NCBI RefSeq assembly: GCF_016587435.1
Contig: NZ_BNJJ01000010.1
Location: 186,001-250,000, forward strand
Length of the DNA: 64,000 nt
Direction of reading: 5' to 3'
Source of the DNA: Dictyobacter formicarum
GTDB taxonomy: Bacteria; Chloroflexota; Ktedonobacteria; Ktedonobacterales; Ktedonobacteraceae
The translations under genes were made by a program, and so were the position numbers. How positions within the stretch are numbered: position 1 is the stretch's first letter; each line of letters opens with the position of its first letter. This document shows positions 1 to 7,797 of the stretch, one piece after another. The notes below the pieces were generated by a model. That model worked only from the letters and a program-made list of their open reading frames with translations, ran no database searches and was not told the DNA's origin.

Positions 1-2
1 GC

Positions 3-1043
3 TACATGGGTGACTGGCTGACGCCGGGCACGCGTTTCCCACGCGGCGTCAAAGCGCTATGTCGCGGGATACATGCCCATGGGTTTGAGCCGGCCATCTG
101 GGTTGCTCCCTTTATCGCCGAACAGGAGTCCCAGGTGCTCAAAGAGCATCCCGACTGGTTCGTCCAGGACGACGCGGGCCAGCCCCTTTCTTCAGCCGCT
201 ATTTCGTTTGGAGGCTGGCGCAAGCCTCCCTGGTATATGCTGGACGGCACGCATCCAGGCGCTCAGGCATATCTAGAGCGTGTGTTTCGCACCATGCGCG
301 AGGAATGGGGCTGCCGCTACTTCAAGCTCGACGCCCTCACCTGGGGCGCCTTGCCGGGCGGACGACGCTACGATCAGGCCGCCACGCGCATCGAGGCATA
401 CCGGCAGGGTATGGCCGCGCTCCAGCGGGGCGCAGGCGATGACAGCCTGATCCTGGGCTGCAACGCACCGCTATGGGCCTCGCTCGGCACCGTCCACGCT
501 ATGCGCGTTTCAGGGGACATCGCCCGCCGCTGGTCGACCGTCGAGACGGTCGCGCGAGAAACCTTCTGGCGCAACTGGCAGCACGGACGACTATGGATCA
601 ACGATCCAGATTGCGTAGTCCTGACCAACCAGAATGGAAGCACGCTGACGCCAGACGAGATCCTTTTTCATGCCACCGCCATCGCAGCCTCTGGTGGCAT
701 GGTGCTATCCGGAGATCGGGTAGAGAATCTTTCAGACGAGCAGTGGAACATGTTGGGGCAGCTGTTGCCGCCCACTGGCCGGCCTGCCCGTTTCGATGAT
801 CTGAGCCAGTGTATCGGGCGCACCCAGGTGAATGGCGAGCTGCGGCTCTACCTCTTCAACTGGGACGATGATCCGCGCGACTTACAGGTTCCCCTGAGCA
901 GTAGCTGGCAGCTGACCGACATATGGAGCGGTGCTGACCTCGGCCTGCACGATGGCGAGATCACGCTCAAGCAAATGCCACCGCATTCGGCCCGCCTGCT
1001 GTCGGCCAGACGTCCCGCTGACTGGAAAGCCGATAGAGTGTGA
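3..1043 (+). CDS. Alpha-galactosidase, GH36/melibiase type (5' partial)
   Basis: Catalytic and C-terminal part of a retaining alpha-galactosidase that would hydrolyse terminal alpha-galactosides. The frame is open to the window edge, so the beta-sandwich N-terminal domain lies outside. Counting from the first in-window Met, the segment GDW...FPRGVKAL...HAHGFEPAIWVAPF is typical of the barrel. FKLDALTW holds the likely nucleophile (D109) and MRVSGDIARRW the likely acid/base (D172). The last 80 residues form a small beta domain (RLYLFNWDDD...DIWSGADLG). No secretion signal is visible because the start is missing. The stop codon overlaps the GTG of an MFS remnant, so the pair was probably an operon. 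GH36 is favoured over GH27 or GH31 by the K-x-D and S-G-D motifs. Confidence 0.85.
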   Translation, partial: YMGDWLTPGTRFPRGVKALCRGIHAHGFEPAIWVAPFIAEQESQVLKEHPDWFVQDDAGQPLSSAAISFGGWRKPPWYMLDGTHPGAQAYLERVFRTMREEWGCRYFKLDALTWGALPGGRRYDQAATRIEAYRQGMAALQRGAGDDSLILGCNAPLWASLGTVHAMRVSGDIARRWSTVETVARETFWRNWQHGRLWINDPDCVVLTNQNGSTLTPDEILFHATAIAASGGMVLSGDRVENLSDEQWNMLGQLLPPTGRPARFDDLSQCIGRTQVNGELRLYLFNWDDDPRDLQVPLSSSWQLTDIWSGADLGLHDGEITLKQMPPHSARLLSARRPADWKADRV

Positions 1044-1123
1044 GCGCGCTCCTGCGCAACCGCAACTATGTTTTGTTGTGGGTGGGACAACTTGTCTCCA
1101 GCACCGGAGACTGGGCATTTTAA
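1040..1123 (+). pseudogene. MFS transporter remnant (first 27 codons)
   Basis: A GTG overlapping the stop of the preceding gene opens a frame reading MSALLRNRNYVLLWVGQLVS then STGDWAF and a TAA. This matches the N-terminus of the intact MFS transporter in this window at 57981-59231 (LRNRNFALLWIGQLISIIGDW). After the stop no MFS sequence continues in any frame, so this is the start of a transporter gene cut off by a deletion or insertion. The GTGA overlap suggests it was translationally coupled to the alpha-galactosidase. Confidence 0.65.
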
Positions 1124-1143
1124 GGTGGCGTTTCGTACGCTGA

Positions 1144-1168
1144 GCGAGCATGCCGGGGTCATGATCAA
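1144..1168 (+). repeat. Dispersed GAGCATGCCGGGGTCATGATC repeat copy
   Basis: The sequence GCGAGCATGCCGGGGTCATG followed by ATCAA is a copy of a repeat also seen near 3671-3706, 40711-40757, 41205-41237 and 57885-57929. It lies at the junction between the MFS remnant and the MocR remnant. Confidence 0.55.
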
Positions 1169-1199
1169 GCTAGAGTGTTCTGTTCTGTTGATTCCTCTC

Positions 1200-1490
1200 T
1201 CAAGAAGAATGGGACAGAGCCGCAACTTGCTCAATGATTTCCATCAGTACTGTGACGCCTCGGATGATGTCAGGGATCTCCAGGCTTGAATAGCCTAAAA
1301 GCAGACCAGAGCGATCAGGGGGACCAAGATAGTAGGTATCAAGAGGAGTGACGATGACATTGCGCTTCTGTGCCAGAAGCGCAACGTGTGTGGCGGAGAC
1401 TGAGGCTCCCAGTTCAAGATAGACGTGTAGACCTGCTTCCAGTCCGCGTAACTGTGCGAGATGTGCGATAGGAGCAAGCGTTATGTGGCT
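1200..1490 (-). pseudogene. MocR/PdxR-type regulator, C-terminal remnant
   Basis: The reverse strand reads about 95 codons ending at TGA (1200-1202). Recognisable segments are RGLEAGLHVYLELG, then RNVIVTPLDTYYLGPP and RSGLLLGYSSLEIPDIIRGV. This is the C-terminal end of the aminotransferase-like domain of MocR/PdxR GntR-family regulators, which bind PLP. The N-terminal HTH and most of the aminotransferase fold are absent: an in-frame stop lies just upstream and no continuation is seen. A broken gene, probably cut by the same event that truncated the neighbouring MFS gene. Confidence 0.65.
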
Positions 1491-1682
1491 ATTTCAATTT
1501 TGCAAGAAGTGGCCCTTTTAATAAAGCCACATTTTCGCTAGAGTATTGTACGTGAAATACGCACACACGAGCAAGATGCAACAGACGCGTTGCAACCAAT
1601 CCATTACTGGGAAGTCACGCAACGATTGGTTTCACCGCAGGACGTGGTTTCAGCAATGGAATCGCACCGGAAAGGAAACAGG

Positions 1683-1985
1683 ATGAAAAAGACTTTCGTA
1701 ATTCTTTGGGCACCAGGTCCGGCCTGGGTTCCGGACAAGACCGTACGCGAACAGCCGTATTGGGCGGAACATGCCACCTTCATGGACTCGCTTTTTGAAA
1801 ACGGAATGGTGGTCCTGGGTGGCCCCTTTGCCGATGCGACGGGATCACTAGTGATCGTTGAAGCAGAGAACGAGCAAGAAGTGGCTGACTTGTTTGCGCA
1901 CGACCCGTTTGTGGAGCATGATATTTTTGCCCTCAACAGCCTCAAGCAATGGCTGCTTTTTCTGGATGCGCGTCGCAAAGAATGA
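1683..1985 (+). CDS. YCII-domain protein
   Basis: A 100-residue single-domain protein of the YCII/YciI type, a ferredoxin-like dimeric fold. It starts MKKTFVILWAPGPAWV, contains HATFMDSLFENGMVVLGGPF (the core signature with conserved His and GP) and ends in VADLFAHDPFVEHDIF. The ATG at 1683 is preferred over an earlier in-frame start because GGAAAGGAAACAGG precedes it. The family has enzymatic or regulatory roles that are poorly defined; members often accompany ECF sigma factors or catabolic genes. No operon partner is adjacent. Confidence 0.8.
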   Translation: MKKTFVILWAPGPAWVPDKTVREQPYWAEHATFMDSLFENGMVVLGGPFADATGSLVIVEAENEQEVADLFAHDPFVEHDIFALNSLKQWLLFLDARRKE

Positions 1986-2006
1986 AGAGCATCTCAAGTC
2001 ACCTGA

Positions 2007-2031
2007 CAGAACAGCCCCTAGAGCTGTTCTG
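2007..2031 (+). terminator. Hairpin after the YCII gene
   Basis: CAGAACAGC and GCTGTTCTG form a perfect 9-bp stem with a 7-nt loop, 22 bp after the YCII stop codon. No T-run follows, so a transcription-ending role is only likely. Confidence 0.4.
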
Positions 2032-2540
2032 CACAAAGAGCTAGTCACCTGTTGTGTGAGCAGGTGTTTGTCTAGTTCTCATGCTTTCGGGATCAAGCGG
2101 CATACGACGAGCACGTCGCCGTTCTTGCTCGGGAAGAGTATGCAACAAAAACGTCACATTTTGAAATCTTTAGTGCTGGATGCCATGCCGGCCGGCATGG
2201 CATCCAATTGGTGAACCGCCTCGCTGGTTCAACGCTGACCTTCTTCGAAGTCCTTGATATGCATCAGTTACAGGTGATAAGCCAGGCGGCGGGCTTGGGC
2301 ATTCGTTGTTGAGAGGAATAATCCAGGTCCATACCTTATGGGTTCTACCGGCTATGGTGGACCATCGCGACGAGAAAGCACTGGAAGATAAAACAGGCAA
2401 TGCGCAGTTTGACACTCAAGCATAGAATGGGAAACGTCTGTGGTCCATATTAAACGAAAGTATGATTGTTCATATGGCAACAGTGAGCTATTTGCCCCTG
2501 TTGGTTTAATTCGACCCAATCCATCAAGGAGGACCTTGAC
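2032..2540. other. Intergenic stretch without a gene
   Basis: No coding frame with a credible start and family match is visible on either strand. The stretch holds the 30-bp palindrome listed separately and, at its right end, the strong ribosome-binding site AAGGAGG (about 2526) of the DUF4331 gene. Confidence 0.5.
2177..2206. repeat. Perfect 30-bp palindrome
   Basis: TGGATGCCATGCCGG and its exact reverse complement meet without a loop. The GCATGGCATCC part resembles the dispersed GCATGCC repeats of this window. It could be an operator, a recombination site or a decayed repeat. No T-run follows. Confidence 0.6.
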
Positions 2541-3590
2541 ATGTCCCATCATCTTGATACGCCTCTCGCACGCCAGAACGGCCAACTTTATATCAACGAC
2601 CTGTACGTCTTTTCCGGCAACCGCAGCACTGTGTTCGTCATGGACGTCAACTCCACCATCACCGGACCCGATGTACAACGGGGCTTCCATCCGGAGGCGC
2701 GCTACGAGTTCAAGGTGCACTTCGACGGAGCCGATTTCGAAGCCCTGACTTACCGGGTGTCCTTCGGCAAAGTGGACTCAGACGGACGACAGGCCCTGCA
2801 GTTGCACGCTCTCACTGGCGGCGACGCGCGCGAGGACTCCGCAGCCGGCGAGCTCGTGCTGGAGGGCCGGACCGGCGAGACGGCTACCAGGCCCGACACC
2901 CGGCTGTGGGCAGGGCGCATCGGCGACCCGTTCTACATCGATCTGTCGCTACTCGGTATGGTCAACTCGGCAGTGAGAAACGGGACCGCACTCGACCTGT
3001 CGGGATGGCGCCCCGAGAACGCGAAGAACAGCTTCGCCGGCACGACCGTCGAATCCATCGTGCTGGAGGTCTCTCACCAGCATCCGCAACTGCGGCCCGG
3101 TGCCCGCATCGGCGTCTGGTGCGCCACGAAACTTGCCACGGACTCCGGCGGCTGGCGGCAGATCAACCGCGCCGGGCACCCCATGATGTGGCCGATCTTC
3201 TGGTTTGACGACACCCAGTTCACCAATCCCGCCAACGCCCGGCACCCGTCCGCAGACTTCAATGCCGACGGCAAGTACATTGGCGACAAGGTCGCCGCCG
3301 TTGTGTCGGCCAGTGGGACCTCAGATGACCCCCAGGGCTACGGCCAGATTGTGGCCCTGGAACTACTGTTCCCCGACGTCCTGTACTACGTGGTCGGAAC
3401 GCCCGCGACATACAGCTTCGCTGCCCGCAACGGCCGGACGCTGGCCGACAACGCACCCGAAGCGATGCTGTCCCTCGTGGTGAACACGGCTGTGCCCTCG
3501 GGGCTGAAGCCATCCGTCTCCCAGCAGCTCCGAGACAAGAACTTCCCGTACGTCGTGCAGCGTGAACCGTCGCCAATCTCGGGGTCATAA
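2541..3590 (+). CDS. DUF4331 family protein
   Basis: A 349-residue protein recognisable as DUF4331 from its opening MSHHLDTPLARQ, the LYVFSGNRSTVFVMDV segment, HFDGADFEALTYRVSFG, and the late VLYYVVGTPATYSFAARNGR. The function of the family is unknown; many members are secreted, but this one has no obvious signal peptide. The start is set by AAGGAGG eight bases upstream. The gene is much richer in G+C at third positions (runs of GCC, GGC, GAC) than neighbours such as the 448-aa gene, suggesting acquisition from a high-GC donor such as an actinobacterium; that origin is inference. Confidence 0.85.
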   Translation: MSHHLDTPLARQNGQLYINDLYVFSGNRSTVFVMDVNSTITGPDVQRGFHPEARYEFKVHFDGADFEALTYRVSFGKVDSDGRQALQLHALTGGDAREDSAAGELVLEGRTGETATRPDTRLWAGRIGDPFYIDLSLLGMVNSAVRNGTALDLSGWRPENAKNSFAGTTVESIVLEVSHQHPQLRPGARIGVWCATKLATDSGGWRQINRAGHPMMWPIFWFDDTQFTNPANARHPSADFNADGKYIGDKVAAVVSASGTSDDPQGYGQIVALELLFPDVLYYVVGTPATYSFAARNGRTLADNAPEAMLSLVVNTAVPSGLKPSVSQQLRDKNFPYVVQREPSPISGS

Positions 3591-3670
3591 TGCCATCGAG
3601 CATACCGGGTTCGTCCACGACTACGAGCCCGCGATCAGGAGGGCATCGAAACTCCCGTGTTTACCAGCGA

Positions 3671-3706
3671 GGATGCGAGGGGCATGGCGAGCATGCCCCG
3701 GCATCC
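3671..3706. repeat. Hairpin of the GCATGCC repeat family between convergent genes
   Basis: GGGGCATG and CATGCCCC flank the loop GCGAG, with outer GGATGC/GCATCC arms. It abuts the stop of the oxidoreductase on the minus strand and may end transcription from both sides, though there is no T-run. Confidence 0.5.
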
Positions 3707-4666
3707 TCAGCGGTGATGGGTGGGTTCGGTGGTGAGGCGGAGCACGATTCTGCCTCGGCCGTGGCCGCTCTGGCTGATATTCTGGGCTTGCTGGGCTTGA
3801 TTCAAGGGAAATGTTGGGATGGCAGGTACTTTGAGCTGGCCTTCGTCGATGAGTTGTGCCAGTGTCTGTAGCAGGAGGCTCGATGGTTGGGAGTGGATCA
3901 TCATGGCGTGTACACCGCGCTCCTGAGCGTGTTCCTGGGATGGTGGGGTGGCGATCGAGATGAGCGTTCCTCCGCGTCGGACGGTGGCCAGAGAACTAGT
4001 AAGTGTCTTTTCTCCCACTCCATCAAGTACGAGGTCTACATCCTGAACGGCGCTCTCGACCGGGGTTGTGGTGTAGTCCACGACCGTATCCGCGCCCAGC
4101 CCACGTACAAAATCGAGGTTCGCCGTGGAGGACGTGCCGATTACCTGTGCTCCTTTCCACTTCGCCAACTGGACCGCGAACAGGCCGACTCCGCCAGCGG
4201 CTCCCTGGATCAATACTCGCTGGCTAGCGGTCAGGCCGCCATATTCAAAGAGTGCTGCCCAGGCTGTGGCCGCACCGACCGGCACGCTGGCGGCCTCAGT
4301 AAAGTTCAGGGTCCGCGGCATGGGCGCGAGGACATCGATGGAGGCCGTAGCATACTCGGCGTAAGAGCCGCTTGTGGCCTGTCCGAAGACGGCCTGCCCA
4401 ATCTCGAATGCTGTCACCCCTGGACCAATCTCTTCCACTACTCCCGCCACGTCAAGACCAGGGGTATAGGGAAACGTCGTCGGCATAAAATCTTTTAGCA
4501 GACCCTGCCGGATCTTCCAATCGATCGGATTGACACCGGCCGCATGAACACGCAAGAGCACCTGGCCCGCCTGCGGCTGTGGACGCTCTATCTGTTCGAG
4601 CATAAGCTGTTCAGGTTCACCATAGCTATGGACGCGAATCGCCTGCATGGTTTGTTGAGTCATCAT
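3707..4666 (-). CDS. NADP-dependent zinc-less MDR oxidoreductase
   Basis: A 319-residue medium-chain dehydrogenase/reductase of the quinone-oxidoreductase branch. The N-terminal GroES-like part shows HAAGVNPIDWKIRQG and PGLDVAGVVEEIGPGV. The Rossmann part has LIQGAAGGVGLFAVQLAK (about 151-168) for NADPH, followed by TSSTANLDFVRGLGADTVVDY. The cysteine ligands of catalytic zinc are missing, as expected for this branch. The ATG at 4666 (or the next codon) fits AGGAAAC upstream better than an earlier ATG. It lies 44 bp downstream of the LLM oxidoreductase on the same strand, so the two probably form an operon for detoxification or reduction of an unknown substrate. Confidence 0.85.
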   Translation of the reverse strand: MMTQQTMQAIRVHSYGEPEQLMLEQIERPQPQAGQVLLRVHAAGVNPIDWKIRQGLLKDFMPTTFPYTPGLDVAGVVEEIGPGVTAFEIGQAVFGQATSGSYAEYATASIDVLAPMPRTLNFTEAASVPVGAATAWAALFEYGGLTASQRVLIQGAAGGVGLFAVQLAKWKGAQVIGTSSTANLDFVRGLGADTVVDYTTTPVESAVQDVDLVLDGVGEKTLTSSLATVRRGGTLISIATPPSQEHAQERGVHAMMIHSQPSSLLLQTLAQLIDEGQLKVPAIPTFPLNQAQQAQNISQSGHGRGRIVLRLTTEPTHHR

Positions 4667-4710
4667 TATTTTGTTTCCTATAGTCTTAATATTCAGCATA
4701 TTCCAATAAT

Positions 4711-5643
4711 CTACGCGATAAATTCCCGTGCGAAGCGTCGCAAACCATCCAGGTCGCGGACGATGGGGAATCTGAGCACCAGTTCCTGCACGCCCGCCTG
4801 CTCTAGTGCCGCGATCCCCTTGCGAATCGTGTCGGGACTTCCAACCAAGCCGCCACCGAAGGCTCTGGCGGCTTCGGGCAGGCGTGCCTGGGCCTGCTCA
4901 TCGCTATCGGCCAGCAGGCAGATCGCGATGGTTGCCCGTCGGATACTCTCATAGTCGCGGCCAAAGGTTTCACAATGCTGTTTGAGGACCGCGAACTTGT
5001 GCGCGATGGTGGTGGGATCGCCAAAGACGTGGCAGGCGTCGCCGTACTGAGCTACCAGTTTGAGCGTGACCTGCTCACCGTTGCCGCCGATCATTAAGGG
5101 GATATGGGGCTGCTGCACCCCTTTGGGCTGATTGATCGCGCCATGCGGCTGATAATATTTGCCATCGAATTTGGCCTGCTCCTGCGTCCACATGGCGCGC
5201 AGGACCTGTACCGCTTCACGCAGTTGCTGTGAGCGCACAGGCGTGTCAGGAAAATCGTAGCCATAGGCACGAAATTGATCCGCGAGGCCAGGATAGCCCG
5301 ATCCGATGCCCACCGTCAGGCGCCCATGGCTCATCACATCCACCGTACTGGCCATCTTGGCCAGCAGCGCCGGCTGGCGTAGTCCACTATAGGTAACCAT
5401 CTGGCCGATGCGCACGCGCTTCGTGTCACGCGCCAGCGCCGCCGTCGTGGTCCAGCATTCGAAGAGGAACTGAGAGCTATCGGCAGGCCAGAAAGCATCA
5501 GAGAGCCACAGCGAATTGAAGCCCCCCTCCTCGGCCGTCAGAGCGGCCTGTGTCATCGTCTCATACGCCTCCACCGGATCTTGGATGCCCGCCATCTCCA
5601 TCAACGTTCCCTGCGGGAGCGCCAGGCCAAATTTCATTGCCAT
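4711..5643 (-). CDS. LLM-class (F420-type) oxidoreductase
   Basis: A 310-residue luciferase-like monooxygenase-fold protein. Signatures are MKFGLALPQG, FNSLWLSDAFWP, HGRLTVGIGSGYPG and IPLMIGGNGEQVTLKLVAQYGD, with the C-terminal GSPDTIRKGIAALEQAGVQELVLRF. This arrangement is typical of F420-dependent members, but FMN cannot be excluded. CAGGAGT precedes the ATG. First gene of a likely two-gene operon with the MDR oxidoreductase downstream. Confidence 0.85.
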   Translation of the reverse strand: MAMKFGLALPQGTLMEMAGIQDPVEAYETMTQAALTAEEGGFNSLWLSDAFWPADSSQFLFECWTTTAALARDTKRVRIGQMVTYSGLRQPALLAKMASTVDVMSHGRLTVGIGSGYPGLADQFRAYGYDFPDTPVRSQQLREAVQVLRAMWTQEQAKFDGKYYQPHGAINQPKGVQQPHIPLMIGGNGEQVTLKLVAQYGDACHVFGDPTTIAHKFAVLKQHCETFGRDYESIRRATIAICLLADSDEQAQARLPEAARAFGGGLVGSPDTIRKGIAALEQAGVQELVLRFPIVRDLDGLRRFAREFIA

Positions 5644-5901
5644 CGATCAATACTCCTGTTTATATCGAAAATGATTTTTTGTGTTCATGCTCTGTCGACG
5701 TGCGATTACATTGCGCGTAAAGGAGCAGTTCTGCATTTCCCTCAGTATAGGTGGTCAGAGCACGTGCGTCTTTGTACAGAAGAACTGGGTTTTCCTGTCC
5801 AAAAGGTCAGAATGATCGTGGGGTAAGGACTTGCTCGCGGCGATTGTCAGGCGAGGTAGAGTTTGCCTGTCAGGTAAGCATGTAGGAAGTGTCGTGGTGG
5901 C

Positions 5902-6102
5902 TTAGTGCGAGGTGTGGATGGACATGGCCGCCAGCCTATCGGCAACTAGCCAGCTAAAGTTGGGCAGGATAATCTGCCTCATCTCATCTTCGGTCAGATC
6001 AAATGTCTGCAAAAACTTCAATGGGCTACTCATGAGCTGCGCGTGAAAGGTCGGCTCCAGATTGGTCCGTACTTTGATCTGGCGCAATATCGCTAGCGGC
6101 AT
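5902..6102 (-). CDS. Small conserved-looking protein of unknown function
   Basis: A 66-residue frame starting MPLAILRQIKVRTNLEPTF, with AAGGA ten bases before the ATG. The middle, SSPLKFLQTFDLTEDEMRQI, resembles the short helical leader-like domain found in LigA-type dioxygenase subunits and in some RiPP precursor leaders (a hydrophobic stretch followed by LT-E-E). No maturation enzymes are adjacent, so a precursor role is not supported. It begins only 21 bp downstream of the tRNA gene on the same strand, so it may be co-transcribed with it. Confidence 0.5.
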   Translation of the reverse strand: MPLAILRQIKVRTNLEPTFHAQLMSSPLKFLQTFDLTEDEMRQIILPNFSWLVADRLAAMSIHTSH

Positions 6103-6123
6103 ATCTATCCAGTCCTTAAAACA

Positions 6124-6196
6124 ATCTGGGGACAGGGCTCGAACCTGCGTCCAGTCGGAACCAGAGCCAACCGCTCTACCACTGAGCTACCCCAGA
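6124..6196 (-). tRNA. tRNA with 8-nt anticodon loop, probably Gln (CTG)
   Basis: The minus strand folds as a 73-nt cloverleaf: acceptor TCTGGGG/CCCCAGA, D stem GCTC/GAGC with loop AGTGGTA, T stem GCAGG/CCTGT with loop TTCGAGC, and variable loop TGGAC. The anticodon stem GTTGG/CCGAC encloses CTCTGGTT, one base longer than normal. With T33 at the usual distance the anticodon is CTG (Gln); a shifted reading would give TGG. The discriminator is T, unusual for Gln, and CCA is not encoded. It may be a functional but odd tRNA or a decaying copy. Confidence 0.7.
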
Positions 6197-6231
6197 AACC
6201 ATTGCAATTATATTCCTATGCAAAGATCTCG

Positions 6232-7578
6232 TCAATGGAAATGAGGGTTTTTGATATGTTTTCCTGAAAAGACCCCTGCTTTCCGTAAGAAGGTGGCAAG
6301 GTAGGGATTCTCAATGGTAACCCCATGCACGAGTTCAGGCGTAGGTCGAAATTTTGCCACTATTTTTCGTGGCCTTGGTGTTGTCCACCCTGATTTTTCT
6401 GGATCGAGGCCATGTTTATGGCATACCTCTTCTACCATCTGGCGTGTACACGTACTTGTTCCCGCCAGCACTTCCCAGGAGAGGGGGAGCTCTTTCCAGA
6501 CGTCAGTATTGGGATCAAGTTTTCCCCCTGACCTATAATGCCAGGCCACAACGTCAGCGGCCATAAGCCTGAGTACTTTCCCCGGCCAGACCTTGTCTAG
6601 TATCTCTTCCATACCCAGCGCATATATCAAAGCAACCCAGTGGTCTCTCGCCCTGTTCCATGCACTTGCCATAGTGTTCCAGGTACTGGAGTCATTCCCG
6701 GGCCGAACAACCATCGTTTCTCTCTTGATCTTTGATTTCTCCCATGTCTCCTTAAGCAGTCCGGCTATTTCTTGCAACACAGAAAACCATTTCCCGAGGA
6801 GATTTCCCTTCTGCTCATCACTCAGGTGCAGCAGTACATTCTGATCTGGATAGACATGTGCGATAGCCCACCAGTTGGTTGTAGAGCTATTTTGGCAGCG
6901 GGAGAATAACATATCTGCTATCTCATCATATGGTCTCTGCTGACCAGCAATCGTGAACTCACTTCGCAAGTTACAGCGAGCCACATAATAGGCAATGAAG
7001 CAAGCGCTGTTCTTATCTGCGGAGAACATCTCCCAGGTAATCCTGGAGCTAAAGCCAGATTTTCCAATTTTCGTTAATTCCAGTTTTTTCCACTCGTTAA
7101 TCAGCGTCTGAAGCTTGGCTTCCATGCGCGTGAGTATACGGAAGAGCTTGTTGTACCGGCGTCGCGAAATGTCCATGCCCGCAGCTTCACGCGCCTCATG
7201 ATTCAATCGATGCGCTTTAAAGTCGTTCCGCCCAAAATCTTTTTTGATCTGCTGGTTTACCTGATGAATGTAATTTTCGACCAACGTGGGATTATCACAT
7301 TGATCCGCGGCAAGGGGAGGAATATTGAATAAGTTTCCAGCAACTGCGACCTGGCGAGCAAGACCAACAGGTTTCGCAAAATCTTCTAGCATGGAGGTAT
7401 AGGTCAGGAAGCGTTGTTTGAGTGACCCTTGAGCTGCATTTTGGAGGATTGCTTTCTGCTGTCCATTGAGCCGCCCGGTCAACTGTTCCAGGATCAACTG
7501 AGCAACATCTTCTGGCCTTCTTCTCTGATGAAGCGATTGAAACAGTTTATCCATGTTACTCATATTCGTTTTACTCAT
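6232..7578 (-). CDS. Unknown 448-aa protein upstream of the tRNA
   Basis: I do not recognise this protein. It is 448 residues, soluble, rich in Lys, Trp and Gln, with no signal peptide or membrane segment. The N-terminal half is helical and charged (DISRRRYNKLFRILTRME, then LQTLINEWKKLELTKIGKSG). The central part has SSRITWEMFSADKNSACFIAYYVARC and NSSTTNWWAIAHVYPDQNV. AGGATAAACGAT precedes the ATG. It ends 35 bp before the tRNA on the same strand, a common place for integrated accessory genes. Its lower G+C than the flanks also suggests accessory origin. No catalytic motif could be assigned. Confidence 0.7.
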   Translation of the reverse strand: MSKTNMSNMDKLFQSLHQRRRPEDVAQLILEQLTGRLNGQQKAILQNAAQGSLKQRFLTYTSMLEDFAKPVGLARQVAVAGNLFNIPPLAADQCDNPTLVENYIHQVNQQIKKDFGRNDFKAHRLNHEAREAAGMDISRRRYNKLFRILTRMEAKLQTLINEWKKLELTKIGKSGFSSRITWEMFSADKNSACFIAYYVARCNLRSEFTIAGQQRPYDEIADMLFSRCQNSSTTNWWAIAHVYPDQNVLLHLSDEQKGNLLGKWFSVLQEIAGLLKETWEKSKIKRETMVVRPGNDSSTWNTMASAWNRARDHWVALIYALGMEEILDKVWPGKVLRLMAADVVAWHYRSGGKLDPNTDVWKELPLSWEVLAGTSTCTRQMVEEVCHKHGLDPEKSGWTTPRPRKIVAKFRPTPELVHGVTIENPYLATFLRKAGVFSGKHIKNPHFH

Positions 7579-7797
7579 ATCGTTTATCCTGCATTTATAG
7601 GCATATTTTTACTTATCCAGTATTGGTTATTCTTCCTGTAGAGATCTACTTGAATCTTTTGGTACTCTACAATAAGTCGATCTACTTTGGCAAGTTGTTT
7701 GTGATCTGCTGACCACTGTTTTGTTTCTTGTCAGTAGAATTGTTGAGAGGGCTGCGAAATGGGAAGTTGCTTGCAGCTCACAGCCCTCCTGGTAGCA

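Noticed and set aside
2140..2180. Another ECF41-type promoter (CGTCACA near 2152)
   Set aside because: The -35-like element is present, but no CGTC occurs 16 bases downstream. Similar GTCACA words near 12784 and 24109 also lack it.
5902..6102. RiPP precursor peptide
   Set aside because: The leader-like segment is suggestive, but no maturase, protease or transporter of a RiPP system lies nearby.
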